Assembly: GCA_943842505.1 (NCBI GenBank)
Contig: CALTDI010000006.1
Coordinates: 1-64,000 of the forward strand
DNA length: 64,000 bases
Direction of reading: 5' to 3'
DNA from: an uncultured Pseudomonadales bacterium
Lineage (GTDB): Bacteria; Pseudomonadota; Gammaproteobacteria; Pseudomonadales; Pseudohongiellaceae
The position numbers were made by a program, and so were the translations under genes. The notes under the pieces are model-generated. The model made no database searches. It saw only the letters and a list, made by a program, of their open reading frames with translations, and was not told where the DNA came from. Below are positions 1-9,241 of the stretch, piece by piece; position 1 is the stretch's first letter, and every line of letters begins with the position of its first letter.

Positions 1-342
1 AGCCTGATGCTGATGATTCCCGCACTGATCTGCGTTGTGGCGGGCAATGTACCCCTATCCTATCTACGCAAATTATTGCGCAACCCAATGCTGCTTGGCA
101 TTCTGCTGTGGAGCCTATCCCATCTATGGGCAAACGGAGACCTGGCGTCGATACTGCTCTTTGGTAGCTTCGCCCTCTGGTCTACGATCAAGCTATTCAG
201 CATGCGCAGCGTTGTCGATGTCCACTCGAAAGCTCCTTCCTTCGTGTGGGACATTATCTCCATCCTGGCCGGTCTGGTTTTGTATACTGCCATCGGTCTC
301 TATCATGGCGAACTATTTGGAGTGGGAATTGGCCTTGCTTAA
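1..342 (+). CDS. NnrU-family membrane protein, C-terminal part
   Basis: The reading frame is already open at base 1, so the 5' end lies outside the window. What remains is about 113 residues with hydrophobic segments and the pattern HPMLLG-like (here NPMLLGILLW), then LSHLWANGDLASILLFGSF. That pattern is typical of the C-terminal half of NnrU proteins, polytopic inner-membrane proteins named for a link with nitric-oxide or denitrification genes but of unsettled function. The stop codon overlaps the start of the next gene, so the two are probably co-transcribed. No denitrification gene is visible nearby. Confidence 0.8.
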   Translation, partial: SLMLMIPALICVVAGNVPLSYLRKLLRNPMLLGILLWSLSHLWANGDLASILLFGSFALWSTIKLFSMRSVVDVHSKAPSFVWDIISILAGLVLYTAIGLYHGELFGVGIGLA

Positions 343-742
343 GCATATTTTGATTAGATCTGGCGCGCTCTTATCGTTGACTCTGCTGGTTAGCGGGGCG
401 AACGCACAGGAAGATCTATCGGCGCATTGGGATGGCAAGTGGATTGTAGATGGCACCCTGTTCAGCATCGCCGTCGAAGTCGAGAACGAAGAACTTAAAC
501 TTACTCAGGTCGAATCACTAGGCTTTGAGTGGAGCAACGAGAACGGCAAGATCGAAGGCAATACCGTCACCGTTGAGATTGAATACGCTGGTGTGACCGG
601 GATGATTCAGGCTGAGCTGGTAAACCCCACCACCGCGGTCGCGTTCGCAGCGACCTGCCTGCCGGACTTCATGGTGGTATGCCTGCTCTCCAAAGACCGA
701 CAGGCGGTCTTCAGAAAGCTTGCCGATCAGGCAGAGAACTAG
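335..742 (+). CDS. Small secreted protein of unknown function
   Basis: I do not recognise the family. From a TTG at 335 the product is 135 residues and begins with a clean signal peptide: KHILIR as a basic n-region, a leucine-rich core, then SGANA before QED. An in-frame ATG at 305 would give a longer, less signal-like start overlapping NnrU further. The mature part looks beta-rich and has two cysteines eleven residues apart near the C-terminus that could form a disulfide. It overlaps the NnrU stop by 8 nt and ends 3 nt from the convergent clpP-like gene. Confidence 0.6.
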   Translation: MLKHILIRSGALLSLTLLVSGANAQEDLSAHWDGKWIVDGTLFSIAVEVENEELKLTQVESLGFEWSNENGKIEGNTVTVEIEYAGVTGMIQAELVNPTTAVAFAATCLPDFMVVCLLSKDRQAVFRKLADQAEN

Positions 743-745
743 GCG

Positions 746-1339
746 TTAAATTTCCGCTACCGATTTCACAATCTTACCCACGATACCGTAGTCTACAGCC
801 TGCTGAGCGCTCATCCAGAAATCACGGTCCGTATCTTGCGCGACGCGCTCCAGAGGCTGGCCGGTCTCGTCCGCGATTAGCTGATTGATGCGGGCACGCA
901 TCTTCACAATCTCTTCGGCCTGAATCGCTATGTCGGTTGCATCGCCACGTGAACCACCAGAAGGTTGGTGCACGAGGAAACGGGTATTGGGCAGGGAGAA
1001 GCGATTCTCTTTAGACGCCGCCAGATAGATAGTAGCTGCAGCACTGGCAACCCAGCCGGTACCGATGACCTTCACCTCAGGCTTGATGAACTTGATCATG
1101 TCGTAGACAACATCGCCGGACTCAACGTGTCCTCCTGGCGAGCTGATATAGATGGAAATAGGCTCATCGCTGTCTGCCGCTAGTGCCAACAGTCGCTCGG
1201 TAACGGCTCTGGCGATCTTGTCGTTAATCTCACCAAAGATTGTTATGGAGCGCGACTTGAAAAGCTTCTCGTCCATGAACCCCGATTTTTCGGATGGCTT
1301 ATCTTGCTTATTGTCTTCTTCGGGGGAATTCACTTCCAT
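746..1339 (-). CDS. ClpP-like serine protease (Clp proteolytic subunit paralogue)
   Basis: The product is 197 residues, the usual ClpP length. The catalytic triad is visible as Ser99 (GWVASAAA), His124 (FLVHQPSGG) and Asp173 (TDRDFW), and SSPGGHVESG matches the oxyanion-loop region. ClpP forms tetradecamers that degrade proteins fed by ClpX or ClpA. The nucleophile region reads GWVASAA instead of the canonical GQAASMGA, and no clpX or tig gene is adjacent, so this is probably a second, specialised ClpP and not the housekeeping copy. A GAGG sits upstream of the ATG. The acidic, lysine-rich first 20 residues are not typical of the family and may be a propeptide. Confidence 0.85.
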   Translation of the reverse strand: MEVNSPEEDNKQDKPSEKSGFMDEKLFKSRSITIFGEINDKIARAVTERLLALAADSDEPISIYISSPGGHVESGDVVYDMIKFIKPEVKVIGTGWVASAAATIYLAASKENRFSLPNTRFLVHQPSGGSRGDATDIAIQAEEIVKMRARINQLIADETGQPLERVAQDTDRDFWMSAQQAVDYGIVGKIVKSVAEI

Positions 1340-1396
1340 TTCAAACCTCGTTTCGGTGTTGCGGATAATAGTAAAAATAGTATTGAAGGTTAGATT

Positions 1397-1777
1397 CTAA
1401 CAGGCTTGCTGGTTGCTGCGTATATAAGCGATGACTTTCCACAGATCATCGTCCCCCTCGGGGAAGTTCGAGCCGAAACCCACCATACGGGTGCCTAGTA
1501 CGCCATTGGTAATCACGTCGAACATCTCCTGATCGTTGGCGGCATGGTTCCATTGGCAATCGAATAGATAAGAGGCATCTAGCCCCGCTTCCGGTTCCAT
1601 CGTATGACAGAAACTAGCACAGGAGCCTTCGAAAATAGCCCGGCCTCGGGCTAGATCGTTCGGGTTTGCCATAAACGTCTCAACGACACTGATTTCCGCC
1701 GGGTCGATAGCAGAGCGCCTGTCGTTACAGGCAATCATGGCTACCAGCATGGCACAGTAAATTAGTACGCGGATCAC
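1397..1777 (-). CDS. Class I cytochrome c lipoprotein with a CX3CH haem motif
   Basis: The product is 126 residues. The N-terminus is hydrophobic and ends in MIAC with Cys17, a near-lipobox, so it is probably a periplasm-facing lipoprotein. The haem motif is CASFCH (Cys53, Cys57, His58), which has three residues between the cysteines where two are usual. Met98 in GTRMVGFG is the likely distal ligand. Two further cysteines (74 and 126) could form a disulfide. Small cytochromes of this kind often accept electrons from periplasmic dehydrogenases, but the neighbours here (a ClpP-like gene and an RND exporter) do not reveal a partner. Confidence 0.75.
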   Translation of the reverse strand: MIRVLIYCAMLVAMIACNDRRSAIDPAEISVVETFMANPNDLARGRAIFEGSCASFCHTMEPEAGLDASYLFDCQWNHAANDQEMFDVITNGVLGTRMVGFGSNFPEGDDDLWKVIAYIRSNQQAC

Positions 1778-1947
1778 TCAAACTTCCTCTAGTTCATGGG
1801 TAGACTGCCTGATTCTAACCATGTCGCAGCAGCTGTCTGCCGTCGCGCTCACACTTTCGTTACAGCAGCGTGGCAGATTAACAAAAAAACGAGAATCGGG
1901 AATCATAATTCACTCGGATTCCGCCGCAAGCGGCGAGCACACCGAGC

Positions 1948-4431
1948 CTATGAATTCGACGCGTGTTCGGTTTCCGGCCCCAGTGGCTTGAATGTCGCGA
2001 GTAGCTGCGGCAATAGGGTGAGCGAGCCCACCAGTGCCACCAGCATGGCGAGACTCGTTAGCAGACCGAACACGATGGTCGGAATAAAATTGGAAAGCGC
2101 GAGAATCGAGAAGCCTGCCACGATGGTCATCGACGTGAAGTACATCGCCCGTCCAATACTGTTATGGCAGAAGTGCATCGTGTCTCGATAATTTCCGAAA
2201 CGAGGAAACTCGCGCCTGTAGCGATGCATATAGTGAATGGTATTGTCGACACCGATTCCCACCGAGATTGCCGCGATGGTAATCGTCATTATATCCAACG
2301 GAATGCTTAGCCAACCCATTATGCCGAGCACGAAGCCCGCGGCGATGGCATTCGGGATAATACAGATCAAGGCAATCATGAATGATCTAAACAAGACCAG
2401 AAACATCGCCATGATGGCCAGCATCACAACGCCTAGCGTGAGAATCTGCGACTGAAACAGACTCTGCAGCACATTGTTGTACATAACCAGTATGCCAGTG
2501 AGCTGCACGTCTTCGTCTGCAAATCCGAACTCGGACTCGATACCCGCCTCGATGCGCTGCAGCAATTCATTACGGTTTAAATTTTCAGCAGACTCGATTA
2601 CACGCACATTGAACCGAAGCTGATTCTCGCTTACCGATACGAAGGGATTCAGCACCGTGCTCTTCAGTGTCTCTGGAATACGATTATAGAGCACAGCCCA
2701 TAGCAACCCATCTATGGGCTGATTGTCGTTAAGATTCTCGGCAAGCTCTATTACGGCTCCGAATGAAAGCACCTTGCCTGTCTGTGGATCATTATCCAGA
2801 TATTGATGAATAGCCTTGACCTGCTCCATCTTGGGCGCGGTGAACCAATAGGCATCGTCGTTGCCACCGGTATCATCACCGAAACCAAAGCCATCATCGA
2901 AGCCACTATCGAAAGCGTCCTCAACCTCTGGCAGACTTACGATGACATCGAATGAGAGTGTGCCGCCCAACTTCTCATCGAACAGCGACATACCTTGGTA
3001 GATTTCAGTACTCTCTCGGAAATAATCGATGAAACTATTCTCTACGCGAATCTGGGACAGGCCGATGCCGCTAAGCAAGACCACTGCAAGATAGATATAG
3101 AGGACCTTGTTACCGAGCTTTTCCGTAGCCGATGCCAACGCCGAGGTCAGGTTTAGTTTTACATTTGCACTGATTTTGGACTCGTCTTTCTTGAGAATGC
3201 TTAGGATCGCGGGAAATAGAGTGAACGCTACTATCAGCGCCGTTGCCACTCCCATCATCATCATCCAGCCGAAGGTGATGATCGGCAGTATGCCACTGAC
3301 GATCAAAGAGCCGAAAGCAACCGCAGTGGTTAGTGCGGTGTAGAGACAGGGTCTAAACATACTCAACACAGAGTGTCGCAGGAGCTTGTCATGATTTGTA
3401 TAGTGCCGGGTCGCCCTTAATTCGCGATAACGAACCGTCAGATGCACCGTGAGCGATATGGTGATAATCAGTAGCAGCGAAATAAAATTCGAGGACACGA
3501 CCGTCACGCGCCAGTCCATAAGTCCCAACACACCAACCATGATGACGCCGGCTACTGCACAACAGGCTAATGGCAGGGCTACCCATCGCACCTTGCGGAA
3601 GATGAGCCCCAGGGCGAAGATGATGAGAAGTACGACGGCGAAGCTAAAACTACTCAGGTCACCCTGCACGAAGGTAACCAGATCGTCTGCGATCATCGGC
3701 GCGCCGCCCAGATAGATCTGCGCGTCACCTCGATAACGTTCCAGCGTCTGACGAACTACGCTGATAATTTCGTGCTGCCGATCGGCCGCGAGCACGCTAT
3801 GTACGGCGTAATCTGCTTCCACTTGAGCCAGCTCGCTGGCCTCTTCGATAGAGAGCTGTTCTAGCCGCGCCTTGTTCCGCAGTTCGGTGCGTCGCCCTAC
3901 CAGCTCACGTGCCCGCTCATCGATCTCGAAACTAACCAACATGCCGGCGGTCTGCCCGTCGGGGCTAATGACTGCATTTCTAAATACGGGGCTATTGACT
4001 AATTCTTCTCGTGCAGCGACAAGGTCGATGTCTTGATTCGCCAGGGTTAGATAGTCTTCCGAGATAGCTGTAAGTGGCGTGTCCTCGAATATGGGCACAT
4101 TGAGAATGCTATCCACCGAGGCGACACGCTCTATAGCCAACAGCTCATCGCGAAGCTCACCGAGCTTGTTCAGTTCGTCTCGACTGAACAGATCCCCGGT
4201 GGGCGTATAGGCAACCGTGACTGACTCGCTCGCGCCATAGCGTTCATTCATCTCGCGAGAAAACTCGAGATCCGGATCGTCTTCCAGGAGCAGAGAGTCT
4301 GCGGAGGCATCCAGTCGAAAATTCTGCGCCTGCCAGCCAAAGAATCCAACCAGCAATAGCAGTACAGCGATTACGACATAGGGTTTGTGGAAAACGAGGG
4401 AGCTATAAATTCGGGTTAAAGAGGCAGACAT
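1948..4431 (-). CDS. RND-superfamily (HAE3/MMPL-like) exporter
   Basis: The product is 827 residues with the two-fold RND layout: TM1 near residues 16-34, a large periplasmic domain, a TM bundle around 255-430, a second periplasmic domain and a C-terminal TM bundle ending in LTLLPQLLATF. The start LVFHKPYVVIAV and the stretch RLDASADSLLLEDDPD are typical of HAE3-type proteins, which are proton-driven and often move lipids or hopanoids. The second periplasmic domain has an unusual Asp/Gly-rich insert (residues about 500-525) that could bind metal. No adaptor or outer-membrane channel gene is adjacent. A second member of this family lies at 10.1-12.5 kb. Confidence 0.85.
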   Translation of the reverse strand: MSASLTRIYSSLVFHKPYVVIAVLLLLVGFFGWQAQNFRLDASADSLLLEDDPDLEFSREMNERYGASESVTVAYTPTGDLFSRDELNKLGELRDELLAIERVASVDSILNVPIFEDTPLTAISEDYLTLANQDIDLVAAREELVNSPVFRNAVISPDGQTAGMLVSFEIDERARELVGRRTELRNKARLEQLSIEEASELAQVEADYAVHSVLAADRQHEIISVVRQTLERYRGDAQIYLGGAPMIADDLVTFVQGDLSSFSFAVVLLIIFALGLIFRKVRWVALPLACCAVAGVIMVGVLGLMDWRVTVVSSNFISLLLIITISLTVHLTVRYRELRATRHYTNHDKLLRHSVLSMFRPCLYTALTTAVAFGSLIVSGILPIITFGWMMMMGVATALIVAFTLFPAILSILKKDESKISANVKLNLTSALASATEKLGNKVLYIYLAVVLLSGIGLSQIRVENSFIDYFRESTEIYQGMSLFDEKLGGTLSFDVIVSLPEVEDAFDSGFDDGFGFGDDTGGNDDAYWFTAPKMEQVKAIHQYLDNDPQTGKVLSFGAVIELAENLNDNQPIDGLLWAVLYNRIPETLKSTVLNPFVSVSENQLRFNVRVIESAENLNRNELLQRIEAGIESEFGFADEDVQLTGILVMYNNVLQSLFQSQILTLGVVMLAIMAMFLVLFRSFMIALICIIPNAIAAGFVLGIMGWLSIPLDIMTITIAAISVGIGVDNTIHYMHRYRREFPRFGNYRDTMHFCHNSIGRAMYFTSMTIVAGFSILALSNFIPTIVFGLLTSLAMLVALVGSLTLLPQLLATFKPLGPETEHASNS

Positions 4432-4587
4432 AATACGTGGATTGACACCCTTGGGGTTTATCGTGAACTGGCCGTAACTATACTCGGTTCGGCTACTTTA
4501 TGCGATTTCAGAAGCAGGCCGCGCGGGCCATTAAAATAGCAACGCGAACGCCGAAGCGCTGCGCTGCTATCTCTAGAAGCCGCCCCT

Positions 4588-5598
4588 CTAGAGAGACGCT
4601 TGCTCCTGCTCCTGCCGTCTTGCGCCGCCGAGGATCCCAGGAAAGGCATAGTTCCCCTCATGGCAGGCATATTCATACATTACCTCGCCGGCTGGCTTGC
4701 GATTCATAGCAATCTCACCAGTCCATGGCTGGGTATAGCTGAGTGGATCTTCCAGAGTGAAAGCGTATTTTATCTTGTCATCGTCTTGCAGGCTAAAGCG
4801 TTCCGTAATCAACAACTCTTCCGAGCTGCCTCTAAACGATTGCTGCGGATGAAAATCTCGAGTCTTCACGACCAGGGTGTCCCCCTCCCAGTAAGCCACC
4901 GAATCTCCCATCCATTTTTCAAAGTCTGTCGCGTGGTTGTTCTTGTCCAGTGGAATGATTCGCGCATCGTGCACCATCTCTACAAGAATCATCACGTAGT
5001 CCTGGGTTTGCACAATCTGGTAGTTGCTGTTGTAGAGAATCGGCAACATCGGTGGACCGGACCCGGAGCCAAAAGTCAGCAGGCAGCGCTCTGCCAGAGG
5101 GCGCAATTCCGGCGCATCGAAGGCCTCAACGCCGGGCCGGTCTCGCCATCTAGAGCGAAGGTCATTCCGTTGGCGCTCTCCGCTCAGATAGGGGATCTGC
5201 CCGTTGGGTGGATCTACGATAATCGAGGTGCGGTACTGACCATCTAGCTGAATCGCATCTGTACGCGGATCCCACCAAAAGCTGTTATAGCCAAGGTCTG
5301 CATTGCCGTCTGTGGGCGGTGCCCGTTCCGGGTCGGCTGGCGCAGAGGCGATGTTGTAGCGATCACGCCATCCTTGCTCTACATCGGCGGCCTCCTCTTC
5401 GGTGAGAAAGCCCTTCTCTCCCAGCTCTTGCGGGCGTACCAGCGGAGTCTGCGAGGAGTTTGACCAATACCCCTGAAGGTCCGGTTTGCCGTCTTGCATG
5501 CGCGGTATCCCCGAGTCTTGGGCAGAAACGGTCCCAACCGAGACAGAGAGCAGCGCTATAAATAGAGAGGAAAAGCAGTAATTTTTCATTCGATGCAC
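4588..5598 (-). CDS. Secreted protein of unknown function
   Basis: The 336-residue product starts with a signal peptide that cleaves after TVSAQ. An alternative ATG at 5589 (MKNYCF) removes three residues and is equally plausible. Recognisable stretches are KPDLQGYWSN near the start and VAYWEGDTLVVKTRDF in the second half. I associate these with a large group of periplasmic proteins without assigned function, common in aquatic proteobacteria and acidobacteria and often next to redox or hydrolase genes. Three cysteines are present in or after the signal region. It stands alone, divergent from the redoxin gene. Confidence 0.6.
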   Translation of the reverse strand: MHRMKNYCFSSLFIALLSVSVGTVSAQDSGIPRMQDGKPDLQGYWSNSSQTPLVRPQELGEKGFLTEEEAADVEQGWRDRYNIASAPADPERAPPTDGNADLGYNSFWWDPRTDAIQLDGQYRTSIIVDPPNGQIPYLSGERQRNDLRSRWRDRPGVEAFDAPELRPLAERCLLTFGSGSGPPMLPILYNSNYQIVQTQDYVMILVEMVHDARIIPLDKNNHATDFEKWMGDSVAYWEGDTLVVKTRDFHPQQSFRGSSEELLITERFSLQDDDKIKYAFTLEDPLSYTQPWTGEIAMNRKPAGEVMYEYACHEGNYAFPGILGGARRQEQEQASL

Positions 5599-5973
5599 CC
5601 TTGCCTGAAAGCCCTGGAGTGTTCTGCGAGTATTTCGAGCATAACGCCAAAGACAAGTCGCTACAATAATCCCCCAATCTGCCGGCCGACTAGCCGGAAA
5701 CGTACCCAGCTCGGGGTTTTAGCGGGCCACCTTGGCAACTTTAATCAGTTACACTGTCTTGAATAGGTGAAATATCGAGATATCTTATTGATTTATAACG
5801 TATTCCAGGAATCGTACAGATTGATGGTAGCTGCAACTTTCTGTGACATGGTGTCGCACCCCATGTGATTAAGAGCGATTTGTTGCTACTATTATTCCCA
5901 GCTTGAAGGGCCAGCTAGTGGCCGTTGAGCAATAAATTTGAGTTTGGAAAGAATTAATTCACAAGGAGCAATC
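5599..5973. other. Divergent intergenic region, no gene seen
   Basis: This is 375 bases between the divergent secreted-protein and redoxin genes. I see no coding sequence. An AAGGAG Shine-Dalgarno lies just before the redoxin ATG. There is a small inverted repeat around 5779-5791 (atatcgagatatc). No strong sigma70 pair stands out. Confidence 0.5.
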
Positions 5974-6564
5974 ATGCTACGTAAATCACTCATCATTTGC
6001 GGTTTGCTAATCGCCTCATCCGCTGCGCTAGCCGATGAATGGCTGCGCTCGATTCCTGATTTCGAACTAAGCGATCACCTGGGCGCGACGCATACACTGG
6101 ATAAATATGCCGACAATGAATTTGTTGTGTTCTATGTACAGGGTGTAGGCTGTCCCATCGCGAGAATCGCGCTGCCTAACTATCGTGAAGTGCGCGATGA
6201 GTATGCGGACAAGAACATCGAGTTCCTCATGTTCAATGCAAACATTCAAGACAACCTGCCGCGTATCGCCAAGGAAGCTGGCGAATTTGGCATCGACTTT
6301 CCAATCATTAAGGATGAGGGTCAGGTTCTCGCGAAAGCCTTGGGCGTAGAGCGCACTGCCGAAGTATTCATCGTTAACCCTAGAACGAAAGAAGTTCTCT
6401 ACCGCGGTCCGATCAATGACCAGCTGGGCTATGAGACACAGCGCAATAATGCCGACGAGCATTTTCTTAAGGACGCTTTGAATACTGTTCTTGCCGGTGG
6501 CACTGTAAATATGGATGACGTGCCTGACTCGAAAGGATGCCTGGTCGCTATCTTCGACACCTAA
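5974..6564 (+). CDS. Periplasmic redoxin (thioredoxin-fold, single peroxidatic-type Cys)
   Basis: The ATG at 5974 is chosen because AAGGAG sits 8 nt upstream and it gives a perfect signal peptide (residues 1-20, cleaved before DEW). The mature part is a thioredoxin/AhpC-like fold. The segment VQGVGCPIAR carries Cys60 followed by Pro-Ile, resembling a peroxiredoxin-like or TlpA-like site with one cysteine. A second cysteine lies at the C-terminus (KGCLVA). GVERTAEVFIVNP is the conserved back half. The same fold is fused to a cytochrome/copper domain in the gene at 13257-14966, where the active cysteine is lost. Peroxide or thiol redox activity is inferred. Confidence 0.75.
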   Translation: MLRKSLIICGLLIASSAALADEWLRSIPDFELSDHLGATHTLDKYADNEFVVFYVQGVGCPIARIALPNYREVRDEYADKNIEFLMFNANIQDNLPRIAKEAGEFGIDFPIIKDEGQVLAKALGVERTAEVFIVNPRTKEVLYRGPINDQLGYETQRNNADEHFLKDALNTVLAGGTVNMDDVPDSKGCLVAIFDT

Positions 6565-6591
6565 TAAGCGAAGCTAGTCGAAGCACAGAAT

Positions 6592-6620
6592 AAAAAAGGG
6601 ACACAGTGTGTCCCTTTTTT
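6592..6620 (+). terminator. Intrinsic terminator after the redoxin gene
   Basis: A hairpin GGGACAC AG TGTGTCCC is flanked by A6 and followed by T6. The symmetric A and T runs could make it work in both directions, serving the convergent M20 peptidase gene as well. Confidence 0.85.
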
Positions 6621-6696
6621 ATTGCCTGCTTTTATTGCCTGCTGTCTCTGCCTGCTATTAGCTTAAAGAAGCTATTCGTTTCGCGACACTCACTTG

Positions 6697-8067
6697 CTAG
6701 TTGTAAACCACATTACGAATGATGGCGATCATGTCGGTGATGCCCTGGCGAAAGTCTACCTCGGGAACGCTCTCGTCGTTTCCATGGACTCCGGTAGGCT
6801 CACCGGCGCGGGTGATGATTGGATTGAATCCGTAGCTCACGATTCCCAGATCGCGAGTGAAGTGGCTGTCGGTGAAACCGGTACTGACCGAAGGCAAGAC
6901 CCTCGAGCCTGGATACAGCTCGCGCGTTACATTCTCGATCGCGGTAAACAACCTGGAACTCGTCGAGGAGATCGCGGGGGTGAAGGCCATAATCACCTCG
7001 ACCTCCACGCCGGCCGGTGCCACCAGCTCGGTAAGATCGGCAATGAATTCTTCCGCGGGCCTATCCGGAAGCATGCGGCAATCCAGTTCCGCCCAGGCCT
7101 CAGGCGGCACTACATTGATCTTGTTGGAACCACCCATGCGGGTCATGGAGCAGGTGTCCCGGGTTAGCGCATGATGCCCAGGTCGGTATGCCTGAAACTC
7201 GGGAAGGAACTCGGGGTCCTGAATGGCTGCGCTCATATTGGCATAGGCTGGCGCCCATTCGTCGTCTAAGGAAAGTGCAATACCTGCGAAATAGGTGTCG
7301 ACAGGATCGATGATGCGTGCCGGGAAGGGGTTGGCACGAAGAGTCGAAAGCGCATCGACGATACGGGTTACGGAGCTAGTGGTTCTGGGAGAGGAACCAT
7401 GTCCGGGAACGTCAACTGCCTTCAGGCGCAACCAGACCGGAACCTTCTGCGTGACCTCCACGCCGAAGATAATCTCATCCATGTTGCGACTGCCGGCACC
7501 GCCCTCGTTTATCAGCAGGCCGACACCATCGAATATTTCTCTACGATTTTCGATCAACCAGCCTACGCCGTAGGCACCGCCTGCCTCCTCGTCCGCTGTC
7601 GCAAGAAACACGACGTCTCGATTCAGAGCGCGGCCACTTCTATGCAGACTAAGGAATGCCGCTAGCTGCGATATTCCCGTGCCCTTCATGTCTCTGGCAC
7701 CGCGGCCCAGGATGTAGCCGTCGCGTATCTCACCGGAGAGAGGGTCTATGGTCCAGTATTCCGGATCCGCAGGCACCACGTCGGTGTGCTGCAACATCAT
7801 TAAACCAGTCTCGTTACCGCCTTCCAGGCGGGCCCAGATATTACCGCGGCCGGGCGCGCTCTCGGCCGTTTCGTATTCGATGCCCTCGGCTTCGAATATG
7901 GCTGCATAGAAATCGACTGCGCGAGATTCGTTACCGGGCGGATTGATGGTGTCTATCTGAATGAATTGCTGAAGCCAGGCGACGGATTCATCTTCGATGG
8001 TTTGAGCCATGCTGTGACTGACAAATAAAAAACAGCCAATCAGCAATAGTGCATTTTTCGTTTTCAA
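6697..8067 (-). CDS. Secreted M20-family metallopeptidase
   Basis: The 456-residue product has a signal peptide ending at SMAQ. M20 zinc-site motifs are in order: LQHTDVVP (His94, Asp96), GRGARDMKG (Asp126, bridging), ATADEEAGG (Glu160 base, Glu161 ligand) and INEGG (Glu188). The dimerisation-domain motif GHGSSP follows, and VHGNDE supplies the final His near the C-terminus. M20 enzymes hydrolyse dipeptides, N-acyl amino acids or carboxypeptidase substrates. The signal peptide points to the periplasm or outside. It is a single gene between two terminator-like hairpins. Confidence 0.88.
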   Translation of the reverse strand: MKTKNALLLIGCFLFVSHSMAQTIEDESVAWLQQFIQIDTINPPGNESRAVDFYAAIFEAEGIEYETAESAPGRGNIWARLEGGNETGLMMLQHTDVVPADPEYWTIDPLSGEIRDGYILGRGARDMKGTGISQLAAFLSLHRSGRALNRDVVFLATADEEAGGAYGVGWLIENRREIFDGVGLLINEGGAGSRNMDEIIFGVEVTQKVPVWLRLKAVDVPGHGSSPRTTSSVTRIVDALSTLRANPFPARIIDPVDTYFAGIALSLDDEWAPAYANMSAAIQDPEFLPEFQAYRPGHHALTRDTCSMTRMGGSNKINVVPPEAWAELDCRMLPDRPAEEFIADLTELVAPAGVEVEVIMAFTPAISSTSSRLFTAIENVTRELYPGSRVLPSVSTGFTDSHFTRDLGIVSYGFNPIITRAGEPTGVHGNDESVPEVDFRQGITDMIAIIRNVVYN

Positions 8068-8296
8068 GCGGAGTCTCCCCTGAGTAGTGATGCCTTAAAA
8101 ATACAGCATCTGTGCGCAGCTGGATAGTAGCTCGGTCGCTTAACTCGACATCGCGGCAATGGAATTCACAGTGCAGCTGTTAGCAAAACTAACTCACAGG
8201 GGAAAGGACTAAAAGAGTGCACGCCGTGTACCAAAACGGTCTCTTTAGGCGCTTAAGACGCAGCTAACAGAATTCTATAATGCAAGACAGGAGGGC

Positions 8297-8325
8297 GACG
8301 CTGCGATTGGTTTCATCGCAGCGTC
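8297..8325 (-). terminator. Strong hairpin downstream of fpr
   Basis: GACGCTGCGA and TCGCAGCGTC form a perfect 10-bp stem with a 9-nt loop, 12 bp after the fpr stop on the minus strand. There is no T-run, so it may be a processing or attenuating hairpin and not a classic terminator. Confidence 0.5.
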
Positions 8326-8337
8326 TATAGAGCTGAA

Positions 8338-9108
8338 CTATTCTACAAATGCGCGCTCGATAACATACTGCGCCTTGATACCCTGGCGCGATTCTTCGAA
8401 ACCCCAGCCGTCGAGAATTTGACAGCTGTCTTTCAGCATACTCGGGCTGCCGCAGATCATGAATCTATCCAGTTCCGGATCTGCCTGTGGCAGACCGGTA
8501 TCAGCAAACAGCTTGCCGCTAGACATTGAATCAGTAAGCCGGCCCTGCGTCACAAAATCTTCACGCGTTACACTGGGGTAATAGATGAGCTTTTCTCTTA
8601 CCTGATCACCGAAGAATTCGTTGCCGGGCAAGTCGTGTTTGATAAAGCGCTGATAGGCCAACTCGGATACGTAGCGCACGCCATGAGTCAGAATCACGTT
8701 GTCGAACTTCTCATAGACCTCAGGGTCTTGAATGATACTGATGAACGGAGCCAGGCCGGTACCGGTGCTGATGAGGTAGAGGTTTCTGCCTTCGAGAAGA
8801 TGATCGACCACCAGGGTGCCCGTAGGTTTACTGCTCACGAAGACTTCGTCCCCTACCTGAATGTTCTGCAGGCGAGAGGTTAGCGCGCCATCGGCGACCT
8901 TGATGCTTAAGAACTCCAGCTCCTCATCGTAGTTCGGGCTGGCGATGCTATAGGCACGCATCAAGGGCTTGCCTTCAACTTCTATGCCCAGCATGAGGAA
9001 GTGGCCGTTCTCGAACTTTAGCGAGCGATCCCGCGTGGTCTTGAAACTGAATAGTGAATCGTTCCAATGGTGGACGTCGGTTACGCTTTGGGTCGAAAGG
9101 TTTGCCAC
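8338..9108 (-). CDS. fpr: Ferredoxin/flavodoxin-NADP+ reductase
   Basis: The 256-residue product matches bacterial Fpr length and order: FAD-binding barrel with RAYSIASP (51-58), NADP domain with STGTGLAPF (114-122) and the characteristic ending YVIERAFVE. Fpr moves electrons between NADPH and ferredoxin or flavodoxin and supports Fe-S repair and oxidative-stress defence. The LysR gene directly divergent from it suggests control like that of Pseudomonas fpr by FinR. Confidence 0.92.
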   Translation of the reverse strand: MANLSTQSVTDVHHWNDSLFSFKTTRDRSLKFENGHFLMLGIEVEGKPLMRAYSIASPNYDEELEFLSIKVADGALTSRLQNIQVGDEVFVSSKPTGTLVVDHLLEGRNLYLISTGTGLAPFISIIQDPEVYEKFDNVILTHGVRYVSELAYQRFIKHDLPGNEFFGDQVREKLIYYPSVTREDFVTQGRLTDSMSSGKLFADTGLPQADPELDRFMICGSPSMLKDSCQILDGWGFEESRQGIKAQYVIERAFVE

Positions 9109-9241
9109 TGCTTGCTCCTGAACTAAATAGGCCAGATGGGCCTAATAAGATATTGCGCGCAGTGTACGCCCTGTGCGCTATATCTGCAAAATTGATTATA
9201 TATATATTAATTATCTGTTTATTGGATATACTGGGTTTTCT
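9109..9241. promoter_or_regulatory. AT-rich divergent promoter region between fpr and the LysR gene
   Basis: This is 133 bp with a pronounced AT-rich core around 9190-9230 (runs of TA/AT). LysR regulators usually bind a T-N11-A site in such a shared intergenic region. I cannot single out one operator. Confidence 0.5.
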
